37,179 nt of DNA from Bacteroidia bacterium (GTDB lineage: Bacteria; Bacteroidota; Bacteroidia; AKYH767-A; OLB10). Every line of letters starts with the position of its first letter. Position 1 is the stretch's first letter. The position numbers and the translations under genes were made by a program. Below, in pieces: positions 13,913 to 23,301 of the stretch. Below the pieces are notes generated by a model. It worked only from the letters and a program-made list of their open reading frames with translations. It made no database searches and was not told the origin of the DNA. The stretch covers positions 1 through 37,179 of the forward strand of contig JANWID010000067.1 of the NCBI GenBank assembly GCA_025450095.1, in the 5' to 3' direction.

Positions 13913-16234
13913 TTATTCTATCACCAGCTTTTTTGTAAACAATACAAGTCCGCCTTCAGCAAGACTGTAAAAATAAATTCCGGACGAAAGAATATTTTTA
14001 TTGATGACAGCTTTGTTCATTTCAAAGTAGATATCATCAACTACTTTTCCAGTCGCATCTATAATTTGCAAATGAGGATCAGACAGGTTTTTATTATTAA
14101 GAAAAACTTCAGCATTTTCAGTAAGCGGATTTGGAATTGATGATAACCAGTTTTCCGGTGCAGTTTCTTCTATCCCAACATTTGTAAACAGAAGTGGAGC
14201 AGAAGTAGCTTCGCAACCATTAATGTCGGTAATGGTAACTGTATAAATTCCGTTCACAACTACAGTGTGCGATTGCCCATTGGCACCGGAAATTGGTCCG
14301 CCATTCAGGTTCCACTGGTATATTGTAGCTGCCGTGCTGGTGAGTACATTAAGGTTTGCGGAAATTATTGGAACCGCTGGCAATGGATTCACAATTATGG
14401 TAACGGGAATGGAATTAGAACAACCATATGTATCTGTTCCTGTCACGGTATATGTAGTTGTATCACCGGGAGTGGCCAGCGGGCTTGCAATATTGGGATT
14501 ATCGAGACCGGTTATTGGCGACCACGCCCAAGTAGTGGCACCACTCGCCTGCAGTTGCGTGGATGATCCAATGCAAACAGTGGTATCACCCGAAACCGTA
14601 ATCACGGGTCCCCCGGTAACTATAACAGTAACCGAATCCGTAGCGGAACACCCTGTAGAATCACCGGCAGTTACAATATAAGTGGTGGTTACTACCGGGT
14701 TGGCCTGTACGCTTTGTCCCGTTGAGGAACTCAGTCCGGTACTTGGTGCCCATGAATACGAAGTGCCTCCTGTTGCGGTTAGTGTAGTAGTATCGCTGCA
14801 GTTTATTGAAACATTTGTTCCTGCATCCGCAACAAGACTGCAATTACCCAGCTTGGCAATATACATTCCGGAGCCGTAATTACCCGGTCCGCCATTAGAG
14901 TATAGCGAAATATTGCTTCCGCTGAAATCTATCGTACTTCCATAACAGCAAAATGAACTGCCCATCACAATTTCAGGAGAAGTATTTGCCGAAAGCGATT
15001 TACCGGATGCGCCCACAGCAGATCCTACTACTTTTTTTACCCACTGCTGGATACTGATAATATCGTACTTGACCAGGAAAGCACCGTTCTGACCGGTAAG
15101 ATTTGTGCTGCCGAATGTAGCGGGGCCATTGTAGTTACCTGACACATATACTCCGCCGTTATGATCCGTGGCTACATCGTAACCAATGTCATCGGAACTT
15201 CCGCCGCCGTTTGCTGTCGCCCACAGGTAATTGCCGGCTGTATCGGTGCACGCCACAAGAATATCCTGACCTCCATAAGTATTCACCGAAATGGGTCCCA
15301 TAGTGAAATTGTCGTTGAATATGCCGGTGTAATAGATCCGTGGGTTATCGATTGCAACTCCATACAGCTCATCATTTGCGACAGATCCCTCGCTCTTCGC
15401 CCAGATGAAGTTACCATTGGGATCGAGACGGGCGATGAATAAATCGCGTTGTCCGTTACTATTTATCGTTGTAGTTCCGAATGTTTCGGAGCCCTGGAAT
15501 TGACCCACTATTACTGCGTAACCATTTTCATCAACATCAATAGAGTGAGCTCCGGATGATGAACCACCGGTTGCCTGAACGGCATAGTATACTGCACCCG
15601 TAGGTTCATATTTAACAACAAAAGCACAAGGGGCTCCCGGGCTAGACAGCGTAACACTTCCAAAAGTCACATTACCGCTGAACACCCCGGTAACATATGA
15701 ATTACCCGCTTTATCTGTTTTAACGGATTCAAATGTACACGCGGAATTGACAGCGAACGAGGGCGATTGAGTCCATACATCATTTCCAGTTGCGTCGATT
15801 TTTTTCAGCTCATGAAAACCCCCGTAACTGGAAGCATAATTAAAAATGCTGCCAGGCGTACCGAATGCATACCCATAACCATAGGTGACATAACAATTTC
15901 CCAGCGTATCGGAACTGACATCAAGTGCTGCACAGGCATCGGGAACTACGCCCGATAAATTCCGTAACCATTGTGCCTGCCCCGCCGCATTGTATTTTCC
16001 GATATAATCGAGATAGTCGCCTGGAAAATTTACGGTAAGCGTAGTGGCTGTACCAATATTGAGAGAAGTCTGATAGTATCCACAGACAAATACATCACCG
16101 GTATTTGATACACAGGTTCCCAGCACTTCCTGGTTATGGGCTGTGGCCTGGGGTTGTCGTGCCCATTGCCATGATTGTGCAAGTGTAAATTGAATGACCA
16201 GGAGCAGAGGCAGGAGAGCATACAGTTTTTTCAT
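13913..16234 (-). CDS. T9SS type A protein with propeller and Ig-like repeats
   Basis: A 773-residue secreted protein. The start is placed at ATG 16234, giving a signal peptide MKKLYALLPLLLVIQFTLA; an upstream in-frame ATG (16255) would prefix seven residues to it. The first two thirds carry SBBP-type propeller blades (GQAQWLRN, ATGNDVWTQ, NGNFIWAKSEG, AGNYLWATANGGGSSDD). From about residue 480 come two Ig/PKD-like modules typical of Bacteroidota surface proteins (SYSWAPSTGLSSSTG, TWAWSPITGLDNPN, with VNPLPAVPII between). The last 70 residues are a T9SS sorting domain beginning near SSIPNPLTENAEVF and ending FTKKLVIE. Likely a surface adhesin or cell-surface structural protein. It ends at the shared hairpin at 13863. 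Confidence 0.87.
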   Translation of the reverse strand: MKKLYALLPLLLVIQFTLAQSWQWARQPQATAHNQEVLGTCVSNTGDVFVCGYYQTSLNIGTATTLTVNFPGDYLDYIGKYNAAGQAQWLRNLSGVVPDACAALDVSSDTLGNCYVTYGYGYAFGTPGSIFNYASSYGGFHELKKIDATGNDVWTQSPSFAVNSACTFESVKTDKAGNSYVTGVFSGNVTFGSVTLSSPGAPCAFVVKYEPTGAVYYAVQATGGSSSGAHSIDVDENGYAVIVGQFQGSETFGTTTINSNGQRDLFIARLDPNGNFIWAKSEGSVANDELYGVAIDNPRIYYTGIFNDNFTMGPISVNTYGGQDILVACTDTAGNYLWATANGGGSSDDIGYDVATDHNGGVYVSGNYNGPATFGSTNLTGQNGAFLVKYDIISIQQWVKKVVGSAVGASGKSLSANTSPEIVMGSSFCCYGSTIDFSGSNISLYSNGGPGNYGSGMYIAKLGNCSLVADAGTNVSINCSDTTTLTATGGTSYSWAPSTGLSSSTGQSVQANPVVTTTYIVTAGDSTGCSATDSVTVIVTGGPVITVSGDTTVCIGSSTQLQASGATTWAWSPITGLDNPNIASPLATPGDTTTYTVTGTDTYGCSNSIPVTIIVNPLPAVPIISANLNVLTSTAATIYQWNLNGGPISGANGQSHTVVVNGIYTVTITDINGCEATSAPLLFTNVGIEETAPENWLSSIPNPLTENAEVFLNNKNLSDPHLQIIDATGKVVDDIYFEMNKAVINKNILSSGIYFYSLAEGGLVLFTKKLVIE

Positions 16235-16378
16235 AAGGTAATTTTGGAGTGACAAAACTTAGAAAAAAATCAATTCGAATTAAAGAAATCTGCATAAATT
16301 TTCAACCGATGAATGTTAACCCCGGATTTCAATGGTTTTATTCTATTTTTATAAAAAATATAAATTTCTGGATCATCC

Positions 16379-16996
16379 ATGAACATTATTAACATCTCCG
16401 CCTTTATCAGCGGATCCGATTCTATATTTCATTCCGTGAACACGATGCAGCCCTGGGAAATTACTTCGGGATTAGCAGCGATAATTCTTAATAAAATTTC
16501 AACATTGGGTTCGGATTATTCAATCAGGGATGGTATTGCGATACACAAAACTGCAACAGTTGAAGATGGTGTAATTTTGAAACCGCCGGCGATAATATGT
16601 ACAGGTTGCTTTATTGGCGCAAATGCGTATTTACGAAACGCTGTTTTTCTTGGAGAAGGCAGCTCAGTCGGTCCGGGCTGTGAAGTGAAAACCTCGGTTA
16701 TTTTTCCCCACACGGAAATTGCTCACCTTAATTTTATCGGCAACAGCATCATTGGCAGTCATTGTAACTTTGAAGCAGGATCCATCACCGCGAATTATTT
16801 TAATGAACGAAGTGATAAAACGATTTACGTTTTCTATAAATCTGATCGGATAAAAACCGGGGCAGAAAAATTTGGTTCGCTTGTGGGAGATAATTGCAAA
16901 ATCGGAGCGAACGCAGTGTTATCGCCAGGAACTTTACTTGTGCCAGGGACAGTAATTAAAAGACTGGAACTTGTGGAACAGGGGAATGAAAAATGA
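16379..16996 (+). CDS. GlmU-like left-handed beta-helix protein
   Basis: A 205-residue protein made of hexapeptide repeats (I/V/L-G-x-x-x-x) from about residue 53 to 192. Segments match the acetyltransferase half of GlmU: AHLNFIGNSIIG (His116), FEAGSITANYF and KFGSLVGDNCKIGANAVLSPG. A nucleotidyltransferase domain, which full GlmU carries at its N-terminus, is absent; instead about 50 residues of non-repeat sequence precede the helix. It could be an acyltransferase acting on a nucleotide sugar. Substrate and symbol are not assigned. ATG 16379 is the first start. It is divergent from a T9SS gene and convergent with another (34-base gap). Confidence 0.8.
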   Translation: MNIINISAFISGSDSIFHSVNTMQPWEITSGLAAIILNKISTLGSDYSIRDGIAIHKTATVEDGVILKPPAIICTGCFIGANAYLRNAVFLGEGSSVGPGCEVKTSVIFPHTEIAHLNFIGNSIIGSHCNFEAGSITANYFNERSDKTIYVFYKSDRIKTGAEKFGSLVGDNCKIGANAVLSPGTLLVPGTVIKRLELVEQGNEK

Positions 16997-17030
16997 TGAA
17001 TGATAAATAAAGGGGATATCGGCAGGAAAC

Positions 17031-18017
17031 TTATTCTACCGTCACTTGCTGCGTATAGAGATTTCCCTGGCAGATCACATTAACTTCATATTCGCCGGGT
17101 TTTAATTTTTCAGCAGGCTTCAACAGGCAAAGAGCTTTTGTTTTATCCGTGAAAGCAATATCTTTCGATACTACAACATTTCCATTTTTGCTGGTAATCA
17201 TCAACAAACCGATTTTCTTACGAAGGGAGTTGGCTATATTCGCAAACAGTTCTCCTTTTGAAGGGTTCGGATAAATATTAAAATCAGGATTATGATTCCA
17301 TCGAATAGTGATCGGGTTCATAACTCTTGTTTCACCACTAAAATCTTTTTGCGATAAGCGATAATATTGTAATCCGGAAGAGGGTGTTTTATCAATGTAT
17401 TTATAAGAACTCAGGTTTGAGGAGTTACCGGCTCCTTTTACATTTCCTATTTCTGTGAAAGTATTTCCATCTTTACTTTTTTCAATTGTAAAGCCGGTAT
17501 TATTCATTTCAGAAGATGTCATCCACGAAAGTATGATTCCATCAGCACCGGGCTTTGCTGAAAAATGAACCAATGCTGCTGGTTGTGGTAATTGTTCCAG
17601 TGTTGTGGGCCCTGTGATATCCCCTTTTGAATTATTCCATGCAGTCATCGCACAGATTTCAATGGAGTTGGAAACTCCGTTATTGTTTGCTGCCGTTATA
17701 AGTCCTCCGTCTTTCATCGCGATTTTTGATCCGCATGGAAGATTTATTTTTTTCCCGGCACTTATACTTAATGTTCCGGAGATTGTGAAATACATCGCAT
17801 TGCCACATGTTGAAAAATCAATCACCGAACTAACTTCAATATTTTTTCCTGTTCCAATCAACACTGAGTCGCCGCATTGCGGAACTACTCCACCAATCCA
17901 GGAGGATTTATTTTCCCATTTTCCGGATCCGGCCGCAGAAATAGTTTTAGAGAAACATTGATTTTCCGATACCCATAAGATCGAAATACTGATGCTTAGC
18001 AGAATTAACTTTTTCAT
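17031..18017 (-). CDS. T9SS type A sorting domain protein
   Basis: A 328-residue secreted protein. Signal peptide at 1-23 (LILLSISISILWVSENQCFS). An N-terminal region begins SAAGSGKWENKSSWIGG-VVPQCGDSVLI, the pattern of the small beta-helix-like modules often found at the start of Bacteroidota surface proteins. The middle holds an FN3-like module (LVHFSAKPGADGIILSWMT, GFTIEKSKDGNTFTEIG, SGLQYYRLSQKDFSGE). The T9SS sorting domain starts at FNIYPNPSKGELFANI and ends YTQQVTVE. Function unknown. Convergent with the beta-helix acyltransferase gene. Confidence 0.87.
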   Translation of the reverse strand: MKKLILLSISISILWVSENQCFSKTISAAGSGKWENKSSWIGGVVPQCGDSVLIGTGKNIEVSSVIDFSTCGNAMYFTISGTLSISAGKKINLPCGSKIAMKDGGLITAANNNGVSNSIEICAMTAWNNSKGDITGPTTLEQLPQPAALVHFSAKPGADGIILSWMTSSEMNNTGFTIEKSKDGNTFTEIGNVKGAGNSSNLSSYKYIDKTPSSGLQYYRLSQKDFSGETRVMNPITIRWNHNPDFNIYPNPSKGELFANIANSLRKKIGLLMITSKNGNVVVSKDIAFTDKTKALCLLKPAEKLKPGEYEVNVICQGNLYTQQVTVE

Positions 18018-18263
18018 GGTTTTGATATTTCCTGATCCAACATTAATGCGTATAAATTACACAAAATCAACGATATACATATAATTATGAGAAACTCAAT
18101 ATGACTTACGAAAATTGATGTAAAAGGTTTAAACGGAATTCCATTTTTCCTGACGGATGTTTATTTCAGGCGAGGACATCCGCCTGATAAAAGTTATTTC
18201 AAAAGCCAGAGACGAATTGAAAAATATGTAACATTGCGGGTGAAATTAAACTCCAGTTTTATT

Positions 18264-18647
18264 ATGGAAAATAAAAGCCTGAAAAAAATATTTATCGTTG
18301 ATGACGATATCATGCTCACGGAAGCCTTGAGCGATTATCTTACAAGGGAAATTCCGCACGAGGTAAGGGTATTTTCAACCGGTGAAGAATGCCTGAAACA
18401 GTTGTATGAGAAACCGGATATAATCATCCTGGATTATTACCTGAATACAGTTCAAAAAGATGCAGCAAACGGAATGGAAATACTGTCAGCAATCCGGAAG
18501 AGTCATTCGAAGGCAAATGTGATCATGTTGTCCAACCAGGAACGTTACTCCATTGCCGCACAAACTATTCAAAAAGGTGCAGAACAATATGTGATCAAGG
18601 ATAAGGATTCCTTTGCAAAAATTTCGGACATCATTCATAAAATGTAG
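18264..18647 (+). CDS. stand-alone response-regulator receiver protein
   Basis: A 127-residue single-domain receiver. Phosphorylation residues are present: Asp15-Asp16 cluster in FIVDDDI, the acceptor aspartate in IIILDYYL, Ser in IMLSNQ and Lys in YVIKDKD. There is no output domain, so it may act by protein contact, for example in a phosphorelay. An in-frame TTG lies ten codons upstream (18234), but ATG 18264 starts right at MENKSLKKIFIVDD, so it is preferred. The segment after the acceptor (LDYYLNTVQKDAANGMEI) mirrors LDYTLDAEKRDSLNGIEI of the membrane-anchored receiver at 5833-6315, indicating a common receiver subfamily. No histidine kinase is nearby. Confidence 0.88.
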   Translation: MENKSLKKIFIVDDDIMLTEALSDYLTREIPHEVRVFSTGEECLKQLYEKPDIIILDYYLNTVQKDAANGMEILSAIRKSHSKANVIMLSNQERYSIAAQTIQKGAEQYVIKDKDSFAKISDIIHKM

Positions 18648-18899
18648 GAGGCCCGAAGCAGGATCATATTTTTTCTCTCTAATAAATTATAAATTTTTCT
18701 AGCTGGTTTCGTGAACCGCGAATAATCAGGTTCACTATTTTCTTCAACACATCATTTCCTGTTATTACCGTTTCTATTTTCCATAAGCAATTCATTTGTT
18801 TTGGCGTACCTATTGCCCTATTATAGATTATCAAACTTTTCCCCAAAGTGTGGAAATGAATAATGATACATTGATAACGGGAATTGAAAATTCATAAAA

Positions 18900-20498
18900 A
18901 TGGACACACATACGAATTCGTTGAATCCTGATATTACTTCTGGAAAGCATATCAGTTTCTGGACCGATTCTACTCCATCGGCTCACCCAAAACCTTTACG
19001 TGATAATTTGTATACGGATGTGGTAATAGTTGGTGGTGGAATTGCCGGAATTACTACAGCATATTGTTTATCGAAATCCGGAAAGAAAGTTATAGTTGTA
19101 GAGGATGGTCAGATCGGTAGCGGGGAAACGGGCCGCACCACTGCGCACATGGTAACTGCACTCGACGACCGTTATTATAATTTAAGAAAAACATTTGGTG
19201 TCGATAGAAGCAAATTAATTGCTGAAAGCCACCAGTCGGCCATTGACCTGGTGGAGCGTATTGTGAAAGAAGAAAATATAGAATGTGGTTTTAAACGAGT
19301 CGACGGGTATTTATTTCTTCATCCAACAGATGATGAAAATTCCCTGGAAAAAGAATTTGATGCAGCGAAAGAAGCAGGAATTGAAATTGAACGCGCTGAC
19401 AGAATTCCCGGTTTACTGAAACAAACCAGTGGATTGCGATTTAAAAACCAGGCGCAGTTTCATCCGTTACAATTTCTTGAAGGATTATGCAAAGCCATCG
19501 AGAAAAACGGCGGCAAAATATTTACAAATACGCATGCAGCTGAAATTACACATGAAGGAATAATCTCAGAAGATGGATTTAAAATTAAAGCAATGCATGT
19601 TGTGGTTGCAACCAACAGCCCGGTAAATAATTTATTCGTTACTATTGAAAAACAGGTTGCATACCGGACTTATGTTATCGGTGCTTTAATAAAAAAAGGT
19701 GCAGTTCAGGATGCGCTATGGTGGGATACCGGTGACTTTAAAGTCAACGCCCAGGTTCCGCCTTATCATTATATACGGGTACATCCTTACAATGAGGAAT
19801 ACGATTTAATTATCAGTGGTGGCGAAGATCATCCGACAGGTGACACCGATACCACTGAAGTTCCTGAAGAAGAACGTTACCGCCTGGTGGAATCCTGGAC
19901 ACGCGAGCATTTTCCAATTGGCGAAATAATTTACCGTTGGTCGGGACAGGTTATGGAACCCATGGATGGCATTGCATATATCGGACGAAATTCATTCGAT
20001 CACGACAATGTTTATATTATAACAGGTGATTCCGGAAACGGGATGACCCATTGCACTTTTGCAGGAATGTTGATTACCGACCTGATAAACGGAAGGGAAA
20101 ATAAATGGGAAAAATTATACAGCCCTTCCAGGATTAACCTGAAGGCAGGCGCACAGGCGATAAAGCAGTTTTTTACTGAAACCATGCTTTATCTTACCCA
20201 AATGCCTAATTTTAATGGTACCGACGAGCTGGCAGAATTAAAGAATGGAGAAGGACGGATTATTGATATGCTGGAAGAAAAATTCGGTGTGTATCGCGAT
20301 CTTGAAGGAAGATTATTCATTGTGTCGGCAAAATGCACACACCTGAAATGCAGCGTGGCGTGGAATGCAGATGAGCTGAGTTGGGATTGTCCCTGTCATG
20401 GCAGCAGGTTTACTTACGAAGGAAAGGTGATCAATGGACCTGCCAATACCGACCTTCCGGCATTTAGTTTTGTAGAAGATCATCTCGAAAAAAAATAA
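18900..20498 (+). CDS. FAD-dependent oxidoreductase with C-terminal Rieske domain
   Basis: A 532-residue fusion. The N-terminal 440 residues are a DadA-like (DAO family) flavoprotein: dinucleotide-binding motif VVIVGGGIAGITTAYCL (41-57), the GRTTAHMVTALD segment and a C-terminal FAD-contacting GDSGNGMTHCTFAG. A Rieske [2Fe-2S] domain follows (about 450-532): Cys479-x-His481 and Cys497-x-x-His500 ligate the cluster, and Cys484 and Cys499 are placed to form the disulphide of the high-potential type. Fusions of this type are known in bacteria, but their substrate is unknown. No signal peptide is visible, so the enzyme is probably cytoplasmic. A membrane-protein gene starts three bases after the stop (20502), suggesting an operon. 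Confidence 0.9.
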   Translation: MDTHTNSLNPDITSGKHISFWTDSTPSAHPKPLRDNLYTDVVIVGGGIAGITTAYCLSKSGKKVIVVEDGQIGSGETGRTTAHMVTALDDRYYNLRKTFGVDRSKLIAESHQSAIDLVERIVKEENIECGFKRVDGYLFLHPTDDENSLEKEFDAAKEAGIEIERADRIPGLLKQTSGLRFKNQAQFHPLQFLEGLCKAIEKNGGKIFTNTHAAEITHEGIISEDGFKIKAMHVVVATNSPVNNLFVTIEKQVAYRTYVIGALIKKGAVQDALWWDTGDFKVNAQVPPYHYIRVHPYNEEYDLIISGGEDHPTGDTDTTEVPEEERYRLVESWTREHFPIGEIIYRWSGQVMEPMDGIAYIGRNSFDHDNVYIITGDSGNGMTHCTFAGMLITDLINGRENKWEKLYSPSRINLKAGAQAIKQFFTETMLYLTQMPNFNGTDELAELKNGEGRIIDMLEEKFGVYRDLEGRLFIVSAKCTHLKCSVAWNADELSWDCPCHGSRFTYEGKVINGPANTDLPAFSFVEDHLEKK

Positions 20499-20501
20499 AT
20501 T

Positions 20502-20846
20502 ATGGGGCTCATCTATTCGGCCATTGTCATATTTGGAATGACGGCCATTTTTGGAATGTACCTGTTGTCGCTGATCCTCCGAAATAAAACCACTCCGAAA
20601 GGTTTGACAATCATTCACGGCGTGATGGCAGCTTCAGCACTTGTATTGTTGCTGATCTACAGTTATGGACCTTCTCCCGGTCCCTGGTCAAGCATTATTG
20701 TTTTTGCAATTGCTGCAATGGGAGGCTTTGTTTTAAACTACCGGGATATTACGGGTAAAAAAATACCCAAATGGCTGGGGATTACTCATGGCCTGTTAGC
20801 GGTAATAGGATTTGTATTGCTATTGTGTTTTGCGTTTGTTGATTAA
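20502..20846 (+). CDS. small membrane protein with duplicated His-containing unit
   Basis: A 114-residue protein with four predicted membrane helices (about 3-26, 36-55, 63-79, 92-112). The second and fourth helices carry matching units: PKGLTIIHGVMAASALVLLL with His39 and PKWLGITHGLLAVIGFVLLL with His96, an internal duplication of a two-helix module. Histidines in membrane helices can bind haem or copper, but nothing else shows this here. The gene begins three bases after the FAD-Rieske gene and probably is co-translated with it, so it may be its membrane partner. I do not recognise a named family. Confidence 0.75.
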   Translation: MGLIYSAIVIFGMTAIFGMYLLSLILRNKTTPKGLTIIHGVMAASALVLLLIYSYGPSPGPWSSIIVFAIAAMGGFVLNYRDITGKKIPKWLGITHGLLAVIGFVLLLCFAFVD

Positions 20847-21023
20847 AGAATATTTCAATTAAGTATTTAGGTGGATAGAGATTCTGTTTTTACATCATGC
20901 GATCCCTCACTTCGTACTGAATTCACCTGCGATGATTTCAGCATATACCAGAATTTGAATCACATCAAAATGTAATTTGAAAATGCTTTCTTATTATTGA
21001 TTACTTTCGATATGATAACGTTT

Positions 21024-21944
21024 ATGAACATGGGAAAAGTAATTACAACGATAATTCTGATGGTAATATGTATGCATGCTGCCAATTCACAACAGGTAGC
21101 TGACACCGATTTTCATCCGGCAATTGCCGATCCGGCGTATGCTAAAGGAAAAGGTCCTGTTATTTTTATCGATGAAGGTCATAACAACTTTCATACAAAG
21201 AATGGTCGGTACCTACCCTTTGCAAATTTACTGGAGCAGGACGGATACCAGGTTGAAGCATATGCTGGCTCATTTGCACCTGAAAAACTTTTGAAAGGAA
21301 GCGTACTTGTTATTTCCAATGCACTGAATGAAATTAATGTTGAGAACTGGTATTTGCCCACTCCGTCAGCATTTACAAAAGAGGAAATTGAATTTGTGGA
21401 GCGATGGGTACAGGATGGCGGAAGCCTGTTCCTGATTGCAGACCACATGCCGATGGCCGGTGCCGCTACTGACATGGCAATGAAATTCGGTTTTGAATTC
21501 ACCAATGGATTTGTCAAGCATGACTCCACCGAAGGAACTGCTTTTTTTGTAAGCACGGATGGATCACTTGGCGATAATGTTATTACGAATGGCCGGAATA
21601 ATGGTGAAAAAGTTACCAGCATTGTATCATTCACAGGCCAGGCATTCCGGATTCCTCATGGTGCGGTTTCCATATTGACATTCGACGACCATTACACGAA
21701 TCTAATGCCCGATACAGCCTGGGTATTTACCGATCGTACACGCCGGGCTGCAGTTAAAGGCTGGTCGCAGGGAGCATTTCTGAATTATGGAAAGGGCAGG
21801 GTGGTTGTGTTTGGCGAAGCCGCCATGTTTTCGGCACAACTTGCAGGTAAGAAAAAACGAAAGGTTGGTATGAATGATCCGAAAGCCCCTCAGAATTACC
21901 AGCTTCTTTTAAATATTATTCATTGGCTTGATCATAAACTGTAA
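21024..21944 (+). CDS. DUF4350-like secreted protein
   Basis: A protein of about 306 residues. Several ATG codons lie near the N-terminus (21012, 21024, 21030; an upstream TTG at 20997). I chose 21024, giving a signal peptide MNMGKVITTIILMVICMHA; the choice is uncertain. The mature part has the DUF4350 pattern: IFIDEGHNNFHTKNGRYLPF, LLEQDGYQVEAY, the strand VLVISNALNE, FTKEEIEFVERWVQDGGSLFL with IADHMPMAGAA, and a late GKGRVVVFGEAAMFSAQ. The family resembles the GATase-like/ThuA group of fold and is usually annotated as unknown. The signal peptide suggests an extracytoplasmic location. It stands alone between the oxidoreductase pair and a serine hydrolase. Confidence 0.8.
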   Translation: MNMGKVITTIILMVICMHAANSQQVADTDFHPAIADPAYAKGKGPVIFIDEGHNNFHTKNGRYLPFANLLEQDGYQVEAYAGSFAPEKLLKGSVLVISNALNEINVENWYLPTPSAFTKEEIEFVERWVQDGGSLFLIADHMPMAGAATDMAMKFGFEFTNGFVKHDSTEGTAFFVSTDGSLGDNVITNGRNNGEKVTSIVSFTGQAFRIPHGAVSILTFDDHYTNLMPDTAWVFTDRTRRAAVKGWSQGAFLNYGKGRVVVFGEAAMFSAQLAGKKKRKVGMNDPKAPQNYQLLLNIIHWLDHKL

Positions 21945-22058
21945 GTCTGTAAACCCTACTTAAGTATCATTTAGTCATTTAATGTTATTGGCACAATTAT
22001 TTTATTTAACTTGATCCTTTAAATTCGCAATTTAGAACATATATGCCATCAGTTACTC

Positions 22059-23234
22059 ATGATTGGAAAAATCAGCCTGGTATTGGTTTTCCTTACAGCA
22101 ATTATATTTATTCCATACATTTATCCTGAACAAATGGAAAGCATTACCGACCTACTGAAACACCAGGTTGAAAGCAATAATTCACCCGCGGTACAATATG
22201 CTTTTTTTAATGACGACAGCATACTTTTTGAATTTGCTCATGGATGGAAAAATGTGAAGAACAGGGAACAGGCCGATGCCGGAACAACATATAATTTATT
22301 TTCCATTACCAAGACTTTTACTGCAGTAGCGATACTACAACTTGCGCAACAGGGTAAATTAACACTCGATAAACCTGCTTCAGATTATTTACCCGGATTT
22401 CCATATCCCAATAATATTACTATTCGCCAGCTACTGAATCATACTTCGGGCATTCCCAACCCTGTTCCTTTAAAATGGATTCATCTAACAGAAGAACAGG
22501 ACTCATTCGATAGCAAAATATTCTTCGATTCATTGTTCAGTAAGCATAGTAAACTATCGTTCGCACCGGGAACAAAGTTCGCATATAGTAACCTGGGGTA
22601 TGTTTTATTGGGAAGAATTATCGAAGCGGTTTCGTCAATGCCCTATGAAGATTATATCAAAAAAAATATCTTCGATGCCTGTGGAATAAATTATCCTGAC
22701 CTGGGTTTTAGAATTAATAATGCTACACATGCTACCGGTTATCACAACGTATGGGCTGTCAGTTATCCGTTACTTGGATTGATACTAGACAGACACAAGT
22801 ATATGGGTGACATCACTGAAGGCTGGCGAGCTTTTCATTTTATCAATATAAATGGTGCTCCTTATGGTGGGATGGTAGGTTCACGTGACGGATTAATAAG
22901 ATACGCAATGGCTATATTGCGAAAAGATACATCCCTTCTTAACACAGAATATTATAATATTCTTTTTGAAGGCTCTAAGATCAATGGAAAATCCACCGGG
23001 ATGTCGTCGTCATGGTTTAGCGGAATGTTGAATGGTGAACCTTATTTCGCTCATGCCGGTGGCGGTGGTGGCTATTATGTGGAACTTCGGTTGTATCCTC
23101 AATTGCAGTTTGGAAGCGTTGTTTTGTTCAACCATTCGGGAATGCGTGATGAACGGTTCCTGGACCGGACGGATGCGTTCCTGCTTAAAGAATTTGCAAC
23201 CGAGAAAGTTCAACGCAAGAAGCAGGCAGTATAA
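22059..23234 (+). CDS. beta-lactamase-family serine hydrolase
   Basis: A 391-residue penicillin-binding-protein-like serine hydrolase of the class C/esterase type. An N-terminal membrane segment (about 3-20, LVLVFLTAIIFIPYIY) suggests export or anchoring. The catalytic motifs are SITK (Ser82, Lys85), YSN (Tyr176) and the third motif HAGGGGG (near residue 336), in place of the KTG of true beta-lactamases; the HxG form is common in esterases and D-aminopeptidases of this fold. Hydrolysis of peptidoglycan peptides, esters or other substrates is possible; none can be chosen. It is followed by a flavodoxin-like gene after 67 bases. Confidence 0.88.
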   Translation: MIGKISLVLVFLTAIIFIPYIYPEQMESITDLLKHQVESNNSPAVQYAFFNDDSILFEFAHGWKNVKNREQADAGTTYNLFSITKTFTAVAILQLAQQGKLTLDKPASDYLPGFPYPNNITIRQLLNHTSGIPNPVPLKWIHLTEEQDSFDSKIFFDSLFSKHSKLSFAPGTKFAYSNLGYVLLGRIIEAVSSMPYEDYIKKNIFDACGINYPDLGFRINNATHATGYHNVWAVSYPLLGLILDRHKYMGDITEGWRAFHFININGAPYGGMVGSRDGLIRYAMAILRKDTSLLNTEYYNILFEGSKINGKSTGMSSSWFSGMLNGEPYFAHAGGGGGYYVELRLYPQLQFGSVVLFNHSGMRDERFLDRTDAFLLKEFATEKVQRKKQAV

Positions 23235-23301
23235 TAATTTTTTCATTCATGACTCTGGTCATGTTTTTATTGAGGAAGCCGTGCTTAATTTTAAGAAAAA
23301 A

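Noticed and set aside
14265..14681. 138-codon plus-strand frame opposite the large T9SS protein
   Set aside because: It is an antisense frame through a repetitive threonine/valine-rich coding region, with no family features.
17950..18120. A TAATGTTG box as a promoter upstream of the 17031-18017 gene
   Set aside because: The nearest TTG/TTTG boxes give spacers of 16 or 22 bases and the box has one mismatch, so support is too weak.
23032..23301. Upstream extension of the HemG-like protein to 23032
   Set aside because: The extension overlaps the serine hydrolase gene in another frame and shows no family similarity; homology starts at ATG 23302.
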